Source: Symbiodinium kawagutii (taxonomy: Eukaryota > Sar > Dinophyceae > Suessiales > Symbiodiniaceae). Taken from it: 64,000 nt of DNA. The stretch is from the NCBI GenBank assembly GCA_009767595.1, contig VSDK01020522.1, positions 120,771 to 184,770 on the forward strand. The letters run 5' to 3'. Position numbers and translations under genes: made by a program. This document shows, one piece after another, positions 18,200-32,500 of the stretch. Every line of letters starts with the position of its first letter. The stretch's first letter is position 1. The notes under the pieces are model-generated. The model was not told the DNA's origin. It worked only from the letters and a program-made list of their open reading frames with translations, and ran no database searches.

Positions 18200-20072
18200 T
18201 CTCTGCATCTCCCAGCTTTGGATCTGCAGCCCTGCCTGGGTTCGTCGCTGGGCCGGTAGGCGTTGACCCCACGGAGCCTCAAACGACAGCTCTATGGCCC
18301 GAAGGCGCAAGTGTGGGCGCTCTTGGTTCGTCATTTTGGGTACTAGGCCCACTGCCCACAACCATTCAACATCATCCAACATCATCCAGCCATCAACCCA
18401 CAACCATCGAAGACCGATCCTGTCTAGCATGGAGGTGCATTTTGTTGGCACATCATTGCTGCACATTCTGTTGCCTTGGAATCTTTCTTTCTACTTTTGG
18501 ACGTTTCAAGACTTTGCGAGAAAGTGATGTGTCTTCATTTGTTGCCGGTGTGGCACGCAACTGCAGGGTGACATGTGGTTGAACTTTCATTTAGATACTG
18601 TCAGTTTTGGCACTTGTAGTCTGCATCTCTGCATGGAATGGACTTTGTCTCCAGTTTTTTGTACCTGGCCTTTCCTACCTAGTACACCAAACCGTTTTCA
18701 TTCTGACGGACGATGTGGCAATAAGCCGATTTATCAAATGGTTTGACCATGTCACTTGTACTCATCTTCTGAAAGATGGCTAAGTAAGTACCAGTACTTC
18801 ATCAAATTCGTGAGTTTCCCTTTGTGCGGCAGGTAGTGGACTCCACTGTGGTGCCAGCAACTGTGGCAGCTTGGCAGCCAAAGTGGGTACACGGTGGCCT
18901 TTAGATCAGCTCTCGAAGCCGGAAGTGAAGCACTTGATGGTCACTTGATGGTCCCTTGATGGTGGTTGATATCAAGTTGATATCAAGTTGATAATAGTTT
19001 GTAGCAAATTTGTAGCCGCGCGGCCGATGCAATCAAGAGGGTGAGCACCCAGCTACCTTATGTTTTGCTGAAACTACTATGGCTATGACCATTCCGGGGA
19101 TGGTTTATTGCTTGAGCACGCTAAACTTTCTGGGCCTCAGACCAACATTGTCCCCAGGAGTGCAGAGTTGAATTGAAAGTATCACAAACGTGTAGATGGA
19201 AGGGCCTGAGAAAAAGCAGATGGTTTCATGTTGTGATTCGCAACTAGCAGCAAGATCCAGAGGACATCAGAGGACATGACCGCATGATACAGAACAATAT
19301 GACGATCTCCGGTGTTCTTCTTTTTGCAGTATGATTTGCATTGAATTACACAAAAAGGCAACACCACATATGTGTAGCTACATACATCTATGTACGTGTG
19401 TGACATAACATAAACACCTACAGGTATGATATATGCATTGTTAACTAACAAAATTGACGCATGTATGTATATATATATAAATAAAGATATATATATATAT
19501 ATGTATATATGTAAATATAAACAAACAAACAAATAAATACATATATATATATATATATATTCTTTTTTTCGCTGAAAGGTCTGCCGTGCCAAGGGAGTTC
19601 GGGAACCCAGCCTGCTTCAGTGACGGATAGACATGGGGTTCGGGAAAGTTCAGGGGTGATGATGAACTCTCCCAGATTGGTGGGCTCCATGTCAATTTCA
19701 AAGGTGGCCAGGGAATACTTGGCACTTATGACCACACCCATGTGATACGATGTGCATATAAAGTAGATGTGTACAACTATGTTTGTATATATCCATACAT
19801 GTGTAGCTATTGGTGAATATTAACCGACCAACAAATGGGTAGGTGAACAACCAAACAGTTGGACTACTTTGGTCATTTATGGGATGTTCGCCAGGGGTAT
19901 GGGCAGGTACAGGGTTTTGACTCACAAGCATATATGTATATATACATATGTGATATATACATGTAAATTAAAGGCATAACATATGTATGCATGTATGTAT
20001 ATATATATATATATATTTTGAAATACATACACATACATATGCATATGTTTGAATATCACACATAAAGCACAA
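18200..20072. other. Non-coding region
   Basis: I recognise no gene here. TA and AAAC/AAAT microsatellites occupy about 19465-19560, and TA/TATG runs lie at about 19928-20017. Short repeats such as TTGATATCAAG occur near 18965. Confidence 0.45.
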
Positions 20073-20082
20073 ACAAGTGTTT

Positions 20083-20568
20083 GGGCCCACCTTTTTTTTG
20101 ACCCCTTACCTTGTTTTTTTGACCCCTGCCTGTTTTTTTGACCCCTAACCTTGTTTTTTTGACCCCTGTGAATTTGACGTCTGACCCTGTTTTTTTGACC
20201 CCTTCCACCTTGTTTTTTTGACCTCTGCAACCTTGTTTTTTTGACCCCTGACCCCGTCTTTTTGACCCGTCACCCTGTTTTTCTGACCACTGACCCTGTT
20301 TTTTTCACCCCTGACCCTGTTTGTTTGACCCCTTGAATTGGCTTCCGAGATTGCACGAGTAGAGGCAGGAGGGGGAAGGAAGGGGAAGCAAGAGGGATGA
20401 GAAACGGGAGGAAGAAAAGGAAGGAAAGGAAGAGAAGAAAGACGAAAAAATGAACACAGCGGAAAGAAGGAAAAGAACTGAAGGAAGGTAAGGAAGTGAA
20501 GGAAGGGAGAAAAGAGAAAGCAGTAAAGGAAGGAAAGGAAGGTCAGGGGTCAGAAAAACAGGGTGCCC
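20083..20568. mobile_element. Foldback-like non-autonomous element with 10-bp target duplication
   Basis: A 486-bp segment is flanked by a perfect 10-bp direct repeat (ACAAGTGTTT at 20073-20082 and 20569-20578). Its ends are imperfect inverted repeats: the left begins GGGCCCACCTTTTTTTTGAC, and the reverse complement of the right begins GGGCACCCTGTTTTTCTGAC. The left half holds about eleven imperfect 21-23 bp units of the form TGTTTTTTTGACCCCTGACC (about 20091-20335). The right half (about 20360-20540) is almost pure purine. Repeats making up the termini resemble foldback elements, and a 9-11 bp duplication fits the Mutator superfamily. No transposase is encoded. Confidence 0.6.
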
Positions 20569-20599
20569 ACAAGTGTTTACATGTGTACAAGTCCGAGTA

Positions 20600-23500
20600 T
20601 GTGCAAATATCTGACTACTTATATATATCTGTATGTATATATATATATATGTTTACAGTGCATGCATATATGTATATACATGCATAAATGTACGCACACA
20701 TGAATGTACACATATACATTTACACATGTATATTTACATATATATATATATGTGTTTATGTACATATTGACATATTTATAGCTATATTGTATAAGCACGT
20801 GTACATGTATGAACATGTATGGGGAACATATGTGCATAATTTTGCATTCATTCATTCGAAAGCAGATTGACCAAACCTGACTTAGGACGGTGTTCCTGCA
20901 GGCTTGCTTTGTCGAGCTTGGATCCTAGGCACTGAGGACATATCCTCAACTTGGACTTTGTACGAAGCGAAGTTGTATCCCATTGTGTCCCAAAGGTTTT
21001 TCCAATGTCCAAAGTATGTACAGAGAATATGACTTCAACGACTTCAACCAAGAAAATGTGGATGTCCTCTACAGAGGGTTTTCTTTCCCTTACTGAAACA
21101 TGTTCGATCATCTTTTCTCGCATCTCGCCATTCAGAGCCCTTGCCACCTCTAGTTTACACCATACAATCCATACAAATCCGCACAATAGATCACAATATA
21201 AATATTCTTGATTTCTGGAATTTTTGGTTTTCATTGCCACACTTGGTCTTCCTGTTCCATTTCTTTGTGCTTCAGTTGGTTGAGTCAGAGTCTCCTCACC
21301 AGAATCTAAAACTTACTTTTTTTTAGAACTGAAATCTGCAGCAATCTTAATCTTTTTCATTCTGAAGATTGCTGCAGATTTCAGTTTTGGGTCGCAGTTT
21401 GTCCAGTTCATCCCACATCCTGTCTCCGCAACGACTGGCCATGCACGAGGTATCGGTACAGGGCGAGCTTTTGATGTTGGGATGTCACAGGAGATGGGTC
21501 TCCCTGTGGAAGCGAGGGATAAGATCAGTGCTTTGGAAAGGCCAGGAATTTCTCACAGTGGTTGCAATCACGAGCCTCCGTAAGTTACTCATGGGCGATT
21601 ACCTGTCATTGTCAGTTGGTCCACGAATTCTCAGGATCGGAGTTTTTTCTGCAAGGTTGATGGAACCACATCATCCTCACCTCATCTTACCTTCGCATTC
21701 TGCGGAAAACAGCATCTGTGACCATTTCTGATAGGTCCTCCTTGTTTCGCCTGATGCCATTTGGCTCAGACCCAGACATCCACTGCTTTTCCCGGAGCCC
21801 ACCTGCAGAGATGCACCCTGGCAGAAAAGATATTGGACAAATATGTCGTGATCCTGAGACCTTCCACCAGGTTACACACACTGATATCTTGCTGCAAGGT
21901 GAAACGGTGAAAGCTGTTGGAACTAATGATTGGTCCTAGGATGTCCTAGGCTTGTGATTTTGACTTGGGGCAGGTCTTGGCATATGTCGTGTCGCCATCA
22001 AAATTTGGTGCACTACCCAATGCCGGCGTAGAATTGGTAGGGGGTCTTCAGATAGCACAAGAGCATTAGCCAGGGGGTTCTTCAAGTAGGAAGAACTGCT
22101 TTTTGTCTGACTTGTGCAGTACTCGCAGTGGGTGCGGGTACGGTCTCTTAAATGACATGCCTCGAGTTCCTGTTGCATGGGTTGCACTGTGAGCCGCCCG
22201 GTATTGCACCAGTCTACTCCAGAGGGTTGTTGGAAATTCAACTCATTGGTTGAATTTATTCTGACCCTGCAAATAGATTTTGCTATCTAGGATCTCTGCT
22301 GCTAATTTGTCAGATTGCTTCTGGATTGGCAGAGGTAAGTACTTTGTGTATCTTTGTGTCAGTTCTGTGAATCCAACGAACTGTTTCCCAGGCTCTCAAT
22401 CACCTAGATTGTGGTTGCCATGTGCTTTGGTATGCGTTGATTTCAGCGTCAAACTGTGGATTTTTTTTAGTACTCCACAGAAGATAAATGCGCACAGACG
22501 TAAAACTCTAATAATAACATCTAGATTGAGATATTCACTAGATTAAATCCTTAGAATATTGAGCTGTGGCAATCAGACTGATCTCTGTGGCACATGATGA
22601 CGACTGCTTCTCAGTTTGATGTGTCAGCGAGGCAGCCACAGTATTCGTTTCAGAGCCAAAGTGGTCAGGTGGAATGGGCTTGGGCTTGGTTGGACACATT
22701 TGCAGATGCGTTGCTTGGTCCCAGCAATAGATACTATGCATTATTTTGATCGTTGTGTTCTAAAGCAAAATGTTCAAACAGCAATGGAGGATCCTGCCCT
22801 CAGATCTGAGAAGCCTTCTGGAGAAACTTGTAGAATTTACATGAATTTACATGAATTTAAACCGTAATTTATGTATCAACTTACCAAATTTACCATACAT
22901 CAACTGAGGGATGATTCCTGCAGGTGATCAGCCCCTGGCCCTATCAGAGTGGACAGGTGCCTCGGCGAGAGAAGGTCGTACAATGAAGACGACTCGTTTG
23001 TCGTCTATCAATGGGCTGCCGGGGAAAGCGTCACAGAAAAGAGATGAAAAGACCACGATTTTAGTATTTTCATATTGGTAGTTTGCGTGGCAGATGTTTT
23101 GGGATGCCAATTCTACCCAAGCAGGAGTTCTGTGTGAGATCCGTTGGGGTTGAGTGCATTCCTCCGCAGAGTCCTTTTAGGTTTTTTGTTTCAGTGGCAT
23201 TGTATGTGTAGGGTGAAATATTCCCCATGAATTTGAGACAGGTTTTCTCGTGCCACAGTATTGTGGATGCTCAAACATATATATCGATCATGTATTTCCT
23301 TTGCACTTTGTCGTAATAGCCCAGAGGCAAATGATTGGGGTCCGAGTGCAGAGTGCAGCACAAGTTCGTCAACACCCAGAGGTACCCCGGATATTTGAAG
23401 CTTCGCAGCGGCTGCAATCGATGCCACAGCAAGGTTTCAAGGCCAACACTCCCAGGTTTCCCAGGAAAGTGGCAGCAGCTCTGTGTCAGACTTGGCACCA

Positions 23501-26500
23501 GGTCTTCTATGTCACAGGTTTCCAGGCTAAGCTTCGATGCACCAAGCACGATTGGTCCTTTGCAAAGATTACAACAATGTATGCAAACAATATTATATAT
23601 AAACAGTAACATATATATGTATATATGTATATACACACATAAACTGTATCATATATTTATGCACCAAAGTGTTCTGGATGCGAACCTTCCTCCCCACTCT
23701 GACACTTTGCCTTGAGACTCCTTCACGGTCTGAAATCCTCCCTGGTCCTCAAATGCTCACACCTTCCTCGCCTTTCCAAGACCCTTCTCCTGATGGCAAA
23801 CATCTTGAGGAGAAAAGCGTCAAACATCTTCCTGCATTTTTTCTATGCACATTTTTTTCCAGAAAAAATATGTTTCCAACGTTAAGAGAGCACAGAGTTC
23901 AATTTCAGAGGAATTGAAACGTAGAATCATCGAGCATGTCTATGAAGGAAGCTTCCTCTGTTTCCAACCCCCCACAGGCTTACCAGAATCACGAAATGGC
24001 AGATTCCTAAGGGCTCAACGATGAGATGCATGCTTCACTTGCAAAGGTTCCTAGATACAGAGGCACTTCACAAAGTGCGACCGACGCCAAGGAAAGTTTT
24101 CTTGTGCAAGGGTTCCAAAGCGCAACACAAATCCAAGCACATGTTTCAGCAGGAAAGGCACCAGAGTATGAAATGTGGCATCTTCTACGTACTTTTGTTT
24201 GGTTTTTGAGCCTTTGGACTTTGTTTCTTTGTTTTTTTTGCTTGTATCGGTTTAAACAATGGGGGTACTAGAATGTCCCAGCACCAAGCAGGAGATCCCG
24301 GGCAAGGACCAACAAAGATTGGGGATGTGCTGGGCAGACATGGCCTTCATTCGCTGAGGCTATTGTGGGCCGACAGGCATGGATCTGGGTGGTGCCAAAA
24401 TGATTGTTTTGGAGATCACCAAACACAAGTCAGGTTGAAACCAAGGAGCAAAGCTTTGGGTTTTTGATGCATAGATTCATACGCTATTGGCTTATATTAT
24501 CTTAGATTGATTTGTGACTCTGGGTACTCCACCTTTCTGTTTAGGAACTTGTTGGATGGACCTGGGGCTGTCAATGTACAGTGGATTATCGCAACAGGTC
24601 TCACTTGGGTTCCAGGTTTTTTGAAGGTTTCTCCGGCAAGGTTTCCAATCGCTCCTTCATGGTGGTTGCCAAAAGTCCCTCTGCCTTGCTGTTTCTTGAT
24701 GATAATCGATCTGCATAGGCGACTACAGCGTTGGAACTGAAGAACTATAATATGACATGCAGAGCAGAGACAACAAGTCAAGGCATTGGCAGTAGAAACT
24801 CCCGCTAGCATTTACCTTGCTGCAAAACTGCAATGTTCAATTTGTTCGAGAGAGAAGCTGCATGAGTATTTCGCATTCCAAATGCAACATTTGAAGTCAG
24901 ATTTTTATCAAATTTCTGTTGGTGGGTAAGTTCCGGGGTAAGTTCCGGTCCGCGCAAGTCACTTACACGGTTTATTCACGGCATTCAGCTTTCACAAATT
25001 TGAATTATGATTTCTTTGTTGTTTCACAAGTTCGTAACCCATCTCGAAGCACATTGGCTTTGGACGCGAGGTCAGTGGACTTTACCCAGTGACTAGGGCT
25101 GCACTATGGCAGCTTCTGATTTCCACCCGGTCATCACCTTGTTAGGGTAACGGATCGCGTAGGATGCCATGGGATGCCTGAGGCACATATGATCCTTGTG
25201 ATACTTTATTTGATACTTCAATGTCCTTAGAGGTACGAAGATTCACTTAGTTCAACGAACATCCGTGATGGGGGGAATGCTGTTCCTGATATGTGCTTGC
25301 CTATCCCAAGTGTGAGATCTCATACTTTAATCTTATATCCAGTAAGCAGACACAGCTTACTTGCTAGTCAAGTGGATCCTGGGATGCTTCAGTGGCGTCG
25401 CAATTTTCAGTCTCTGCATCACAAAGTGCGCCCTCTCCAGGCAGTGCAAGGTGCTCCTGTATACTTTCAGGTGCGGAGGGAAGTGATTTGTTGTGGGGAC
25501 CTTTATCGGAGTTCCACAAGTTGATGGAAGTGAGGCAAATATTGCAATACCTGTGTATATAAATATATATCATATGATAGGATATAGTAGTGTAGCAGTA
25601 TACATATGAGTCTCTACATGCATATGTATGTATGTATGTATGTATGTATATATATATATAAACTTGAAATATCTGCAGCAATTTTGATGGTGACCTTCCC
25701 TGAGGCAGCAGGAGCTCCAGTGGTCAATCCAATGGCGCCCCTGTCTACGCCACGGCCTCCGGCGCAACCAGTGACATTGGTCCAGGCTCAAGATGGGGTT
25801 TCCGGGGCTTTCTGCAGAAAGTGAGAGATGCAATTCATACAATGCTTTCTGTTGAAGACATTCTGACAAGAGTCAGATTAGTGATGAGTATTTTTCTTGG
25901 AGTCTCTTCGATTGTGGGATGTCCAGGGGGAGAAAAGGTGCTGTGCCACGATTCAGCAGGCTGGTGGTGTCGTGCCGGGAGCAACTTATGCGCAGGCCTG
26001 GGGTCATACAGCAGCTGGAATTGAACACTTGCACAACTATGGGATGCAGTTCACGATTGATCTGGGTACAGCACAACACATTTTTCAGTTTCCACATGTG
26101 AAGCCGACCCAAAGAACTCCAAAGACGCTAGTGTCACGAGATGTGTTGCGTGGAGGCTCCTGTGACTCTGCCGGCAACGACGTTGCATGAAGCCAAGGTG
26201 TGGGGTGTTCGTGCCAGGATGATTTCTTCAGTGGAGGGTGGGAGTGAAGCAGGGTTGCGAGACATTAGTCCGTGGAGTGTTGAGTACGGTGATGGTTAAG
26301 ACATGTTAAGACATCATTGCTATTTGGCTACTGTCAGTTCATTCAATGAGTTTTTGCAATGAACCTTACTAGAGTCTTCCAGGCTTTTATATAAATATGT
26401 ACGTGCTTTTACACCAGCACGGAACACGAGACCCTATATATATATATATATATATATACACATAACATGTATGATATATCAACGATATGTAGATACACAC

Positions 26501-26545
26501 TTACAGATTTTGCGCGGTGAACTGGAAAGGTGGACGGCCCTCCAG
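20600..26545. other. Largely non-coding region left of the first CA exon
   Basis: Many short ORFs, none recognised. TA/CATA microsatellites lie at about 20630-20770, 23605-23650, 25560-25662 and 26433-26459. A 22-bp perfect hairpin lies at 21327-21386. Two overlapping frames around 25690-26190 are open (one reads VVPGATYAQAWGHTAAG) but match no family I know. The 5' part of the carbonic anhydrase gene, if it begins in this window, should be here. Confidence 0.4.
21327..21386. repeat. Perfect 22-bp inverted repeat (hairpin)
   Basis: AACTGAAATCTGCAGCAATC plus two bases at 21327-21348 is exactly reverse-complemented at 21365-21386, with a 16-base loop. It could be a relic of a small inverted-repeat element or a structured RNA. 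No target duplication is evident. Confidence 0.8.
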
Positions 26546-29500
26546 GTTCGTACAGCTGCAGACTGCGCCCTCGGGCCGAGTGAGGCAATGAAGAGGCTGC
26601 GCGAAGGCTTCGGGCAGCCAGTCAGAAACACTTCATAGATATCGAAGCTGTTCATAAACATTTAGGAAATATGTAATGTAATGTAATGTAGTGTAGTGTA
26701 GTGTAATGTAATGTAATGTAATGTAATGTAATGTAATGTACACCGAAATAAAAATAGATGGCCCCGCACCATGACCCCGGGAAAATGGGTAGATGGCACC
26801 TCATGCGCAAAATTTAAGCTTTTGGCGCAAAACTGAAAATCGCGGTGTTTTGGTCACTGCAGAAGATTGCAGAAGCAAATAGATGGCTCAAGTACCTGGG
26901 AACAAACCCCAATTGAGCCATTTACTTTACAGAATCCAATCAATCCACCCAAATGGCATTCAAACCAACTGACCCAGATGGCACCGCGCCATCTATTCCA
27001 GGTGGAACCAAACAGACAGGAACCTTACTGGACCCTGATTTTAGGCAAACTGGTAATGTAAAACCATGTGAAGAGGGAACCCTTTCTTCTCAAGAGAGGT
27101 TTCCTCATCCATTTTCCAAACAAGTTAGTGTTTAGACCCTGCCTTTATCAATTGGAAAAGAACGGAACCTTACCGAACCCTGATGGTGTTGCGCCATCTA
27201 CTCCCTGTTTTCGGTTTAGCTGGTACCATGTATTTGGGAACCCTCTGTTCTCAAGAGAGGTTTCCCCATCCATTTTCCAAACAAGTTAGTGTTTAGACCC
27301 TGCCTTTATCAATTGGAAAAGAACGGAAGAATGGTGTAGTTCTTGGATTGATGTAATGTTCGCGTTGCGCCATCTACTGTCCACAAATCCAAATTTCACT
27401 TGGAAACACCACTCCACTAATTCTGCAAATAGTGTTTTCCAGTTTTGGGACACGAGTACCACCAAAAAAGGTCTTTTACCTTTAAATTCAAGATATAAAC
27501 TGGTAGATGGCACCAAATGAGTTGAGCCATCTATTCAATGGGTTTGCTAAATTCTGACAGTGGCGTTTTGACCATAGTAGATGGCGCAAGTCAAAAAACG
27601 GGGCCGTGTATCCTGAGAACGGAGTAATGTAATGTAATGTAATGTAATGTAATGTAATGTAATGTAATGTAATGTATGTATGTATGTATGTATGTATGTA
27701 TGGACAGAGAGACAGAGAGACAGAGAGATAGATAGATTCTTCACTTTAGATCAATATGAGATAAAACTAATTGTTTTTTACTATCAATCTTCATCCATAA
27801 AATCTATCAGTTGATATTTATCGAAGATTTGATATATTTGAATTATCAATGTGCATTACGTCTGATATTTCCTTGAGATTTATCAGTGAGGCCGATACAA
27901 TTTGACAAATAGATATTGATACATATTCAATAACACACACAATTTTAGTAGTAGCCATTAGTCAACATTGGCGAATAGGAGCTGATGTCCACTTCAGGAC
28001 CTCTCCAGGGACATGCAAACCCCGATTGATGTTGGCGGTTTCTGGAGCTTCCCCAAGGAATGTCTAAGGGAAAAAGTGCCATGTCAGGAAGTGAAACGTT
28101 GTGACAGCAACAACGACAACAACAAATAGCAAGAACAGGCAAACAGAGAAGAGGCGGAAATGAAATAAGAGGCAGGAGAAGAAGCAGAGGAACTGAAACA
28201 TGAGCCTGAGCCTGCTTTCCCTCGAACCAAAGGACCCTTTGTTCGCAATAGATGTGCGGATGTCCCAGACTCTTCTTTCCCTTTCTGTATCAGCAACCAT
28301 GTTATCCTTTCCAAATTTTTGCAACAAATTCATATGTGTCAATGCGCTTGTATGTGCATTCGGTGCACATTGACAAGCACTGTTCATGGACACTGCATGG
28401 AAAGTGTTCAATTGCAATTTGTTCATTTATTTCTATTCATCTAGGAATCTATTCAATCTATTCATTCGCCTTGGAAACAGGTCAGCCGTTCGACTTTCCT
28501 TGAACCCCATTAACGATCTCCATGGTGGACATGGCCAGCCGTTGGCCCGTAAAACATCGATGTGTGTATACAGAGAATGCCTTTGCTGCCCACAATCACT
28601 GGGTCTCAAAGCTGCCCAGTGGTGGTGGAAATGGTCCACTCGTACGTTGTCATCGCTATCTGTCTTTGTGCGTGAGTGTGTGTGTAAACTACCAGAACAA
28701 GCAGTGAACTTAGATTTCAGTGGTGCGGATACAGCCAATGAAACTCATGCACCTGTCTGTGGAGCTCCGGCTAACAAAGCTCTCTGTAGGATCCTGATGG
28801 GGAGACATGGAGACATACTGTACCTCTTACCCTGAAGGCAAGTATGATGCCGAAAGGTGTTGCTCCACTTTTCAGTACGGTTCGTGGAATCAGTGCTGCT
28901 CACTTGAGAAACCAAAGCGTTTCGATTTTGGAAGCGAATCCCTTGCCTTTGTGCCTATTCGTCAGTAGTGCAGGTGGGGGAGGCCCGTTTCGCTTACACA
29001 AAAGGGTGCATATGCTGACCATCGGAGGCATCTGATCTTCACGGACACCGGCACTCTTCACATATCTTCGCTGGCCATTGTGGTGGTAGGTTCTTTTTGG
29101 GGCACCGGCACACGCGCACACACGCGCAGACACTGGGGAGATATAAAAGGGTGATCGAAATGTACCGGCTTCACCTTGTCCACCCCTTAAGGAGTCCTAG
29201 GTATATTGGCGTTCTACACTCCTCATACTTCTCTAGGCATGGTTCCATGTGCAGCAAGGGTGGTTTTGGCTTAGCCACTGAACCATAGTGATGAACGTCC
29301 ATCAAAGCAACTTATCCAACCGAAACCATGTGGTGAGTTACGTCACCGAACCTCTCCGATTTATCGTGGGATATGTGAATACGATTGAACAGGTAGATAC
29401 ATTGATCAGATCAACTTAGCTGCCTTGACTTAGTCATGGATCTGCAGAACTTGGACATGTAAGGTTTAGGCCTGATTTGACTGTCCAAGCTTGGCTGAAA

Positions 29501-32500
29501 CTAGGTAGAGGCCGTATTAACGACCCTGGATAATTTGCTCAGTTCGAAATGAGTCTCCAGCATCGAGTACTGCGTTTCACTAGGTTCTTGCATCGTCTTC
29601 ATGATGTGTATGTTCAGATCGTCCCATCTAATGGTTTGAGCATATTTTTGCAAAATGTATTGGCTTTGTGATACAAAAGCATAACACTTTCAAAAATAAG
29701 CGTTTTTTTCCCTGCTTATCTACGCAGATGCCTTCTTCGCTAAAGAGTCCACTGCTTTCAGCAAGTGCGGCCTGGAGTTCCAACGGAACATCTTTAGGCC
29801 AAGACATATTTTGTCAGCCGCGCATCGTTACAGCGACTTCTAATGTCTCGTGACCTGAGTTTCTTAGCAACAAAAGACTTGAGTTTGTTCCATGCCTGAT
29901 CCAGGCATTGCGTTCCTGTGAGGTTAGCAAGTTTCCTCATTTTGACAAGCTCGGAAAATTGCATTGTACAGTGCGTAGCATTAACATCGTGGGCAAGTGC
30001 AAGTGAACGTTAACATGACCCCCGACACCCACCCTAAGCTCTCTCGGAAGCAAGAAAACAGCGTCTCCCTATTGGGTCGCTAATGCGGCCGTGAGCTGAA
30101 ACTAGGACTGTCAGATTTGAGTGGATCTAGTGCGCTGCTTTCAAAGTAATTCAGATGGCATGTTGGATGACTGCGAATATAGATGGATCTTTGGTAACCA
30201 ACATGTCTGATACATATATATAGATATATATATATATACATATATGCATGAAGCGGGTATAACGATACAAGACACATCAAGACACATAGGTAGCTTCAGC
30301 CTCAATCGTAAGACATTTCTGTGCATGACGCCAAGTCATTCACTTGAACACTCTGAACTTCTACCCCAAATAAGTAAAGGTGCAAGTATCGTGGACTGGA
30401 CAGGTTCAGCTGGGTCGTGGTTGTGAAAATGGTGCCTGGGTTCTAAGCTTTGTGAAGATCACAAGGAAGTCTGAAGGATGAAAATCGAAGTTGTCCAAAG
30501 AAAAGCGACAGACTTTGAGGAACAACGAGTCGACACCAGCGTGTCTAATTTGGAGCAAACGTAAATAGCAAATATGGCCATGACCGGAAAAACAACTGGT
30601 TCTAAAAGAAGACGTGCATGTTGAAGCTCCCAAAATCTACATTCACCGATCACTCGCTGACGTAAAAAGTCATCATGGCCCACCAGGTGAAAACGAAGCA
30701 AAATGCGAGAACCCACTGTGACTTTCCCAAAAACAGCTGCCAGGCAACTCGCGCTTTGTGCGAGGCACACCCATTGCCACCAGGAGGGCTGGGCGTCCGT
30801 CGCCAAGAAACTCCATGGATTTACAGCGGAACCTATCACACAGACGCACCAATACGTGTTATCACAGTGCATCGGTCACTTTCAGTGTGTTAGGGTGCAC
30901 TAACTCACGTTATGAATCAATGATCGAGCAGCGTCACTTGACGTCACAGTGACTTCTCTTATGTCACATGATGTTACTTGTCATTGATTTCCGTTGCAGC
31001 ACATTAGATTGCAGACGATGCATGAAACATATCATCAAGTGTTGTATTTTTACGGACGCTACACTGCCTTGCAATGTGTCACTTTGTGCCGCACTGCATT
31101 ACATGAAGCCAGATCACATTAAAATAATCATTAAACGTTGCTTTGGTTACGTCACGGTCCGCTACATTACAGAAGTTTGGTTTGCATTACAGAACCTATT
31201 AATACATTGTCTTGAGCCATACATTAAACTCAATGGCTACATCATATTAGACCGTAGATACCTGATGATACATGGATCTATGAGCACGATATACACGAGT
31301 TCTTCAGTTCATGTCACTTTTTGTGCAAAGATGATTGCAATGACCGCCGCTTCCGTGTACTTGTGCACGTGCAGGTACTCAGACATGCAAAGACTAGTTG
31401 TGCATATCGTATTCAGTTCAGTCTAACCAAGTAAGTCAAACCCAGTCTAGACTCGTTTCCCCGCAAGACATACTGTAGCTTTGGCTTCTGGTTGCATTCG
31501 ACTTGATTCTGTATATAGATGATGATGTATGATTTCTATATACATGCATATCTACCTGTGTGTATATATATATGCATATACATGCATGTAGTCAAATTCA
31601 TATGTTTGTACATATGTGCATATGCATGCATGGGCATATAGAGATAAACATAGAGATAGGCGGATGGACAGATGGATAAATGGAAAACATTGAATCACAA
31701 TATTGGATGTGAAGGTATGGGACAAGAGAACAGTTACAACTGGGCAAGTTAAGAGTAAGCAAAGTGAGACCAATTGCACTTAGAAATCGCAATATATAGA
31801 GAGAGTTATACACATATACAGATTCAGGTGTGTACTTATAGTGACTATAGGCATACAAAAAGCAATAGCGAAATCAAGCAACATTACAAGAAGGATATGC
31901 ATAGGGCGGTGCAGAGCCGCAAACGGGCCAACAACCGGACAGATCACCAGACATCCAGATGGAACCTGGGTGCGGATGTGTACTGCGCTACAGGACGAGC
32001 TTGAGCATGCGTACCAGACTGGTAGACGAGGGTCAGGTGCCCTCACAAGTGAGTAGCATCACTGATCGGATTCATTTGATTTCCATTGGGGGCCTCTAAA
32101 AGTCTTTCAGAATCAACAAATGGACATGTATTGGGAGATCTGTTGCAGATTGTATTTTCACAAACATCAGGGAGCACATGTTGAGAAATATGCTCAGTAA
32201 ATGGCTGATGGTGAGTGGTAACCTCTTCTGCGAACATAATCAGCTTGAATAGTGAGCTTGAGCAGTTGAAGGTTTTCATGGAGATTCGGAATTCAGAGGG
32301 CTTCAGAATTGAAAATAAGAACACTTCAACTTTCAAAGCAAAGTGTTTGATCTAAACTTCCAGTCGAAATTGCTGCCGAGACCTCTGGCATTTACATGCA
32401 TTTGCACGGTATTTCATTTTGTCATCTGTGACTTTGTGAGCGGATTCACACTTCTGGAAACTGTTGCAAACTCCATCTCGGGATGTCCAGCAGCGCAAAA

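Noticed and set aside
19922-20230. Lys/Gln-rich minus-strand ORF (QKNRVRGQKN...)
   Set aside because: It is a translation of the tandem repeats of the foldback-like element.
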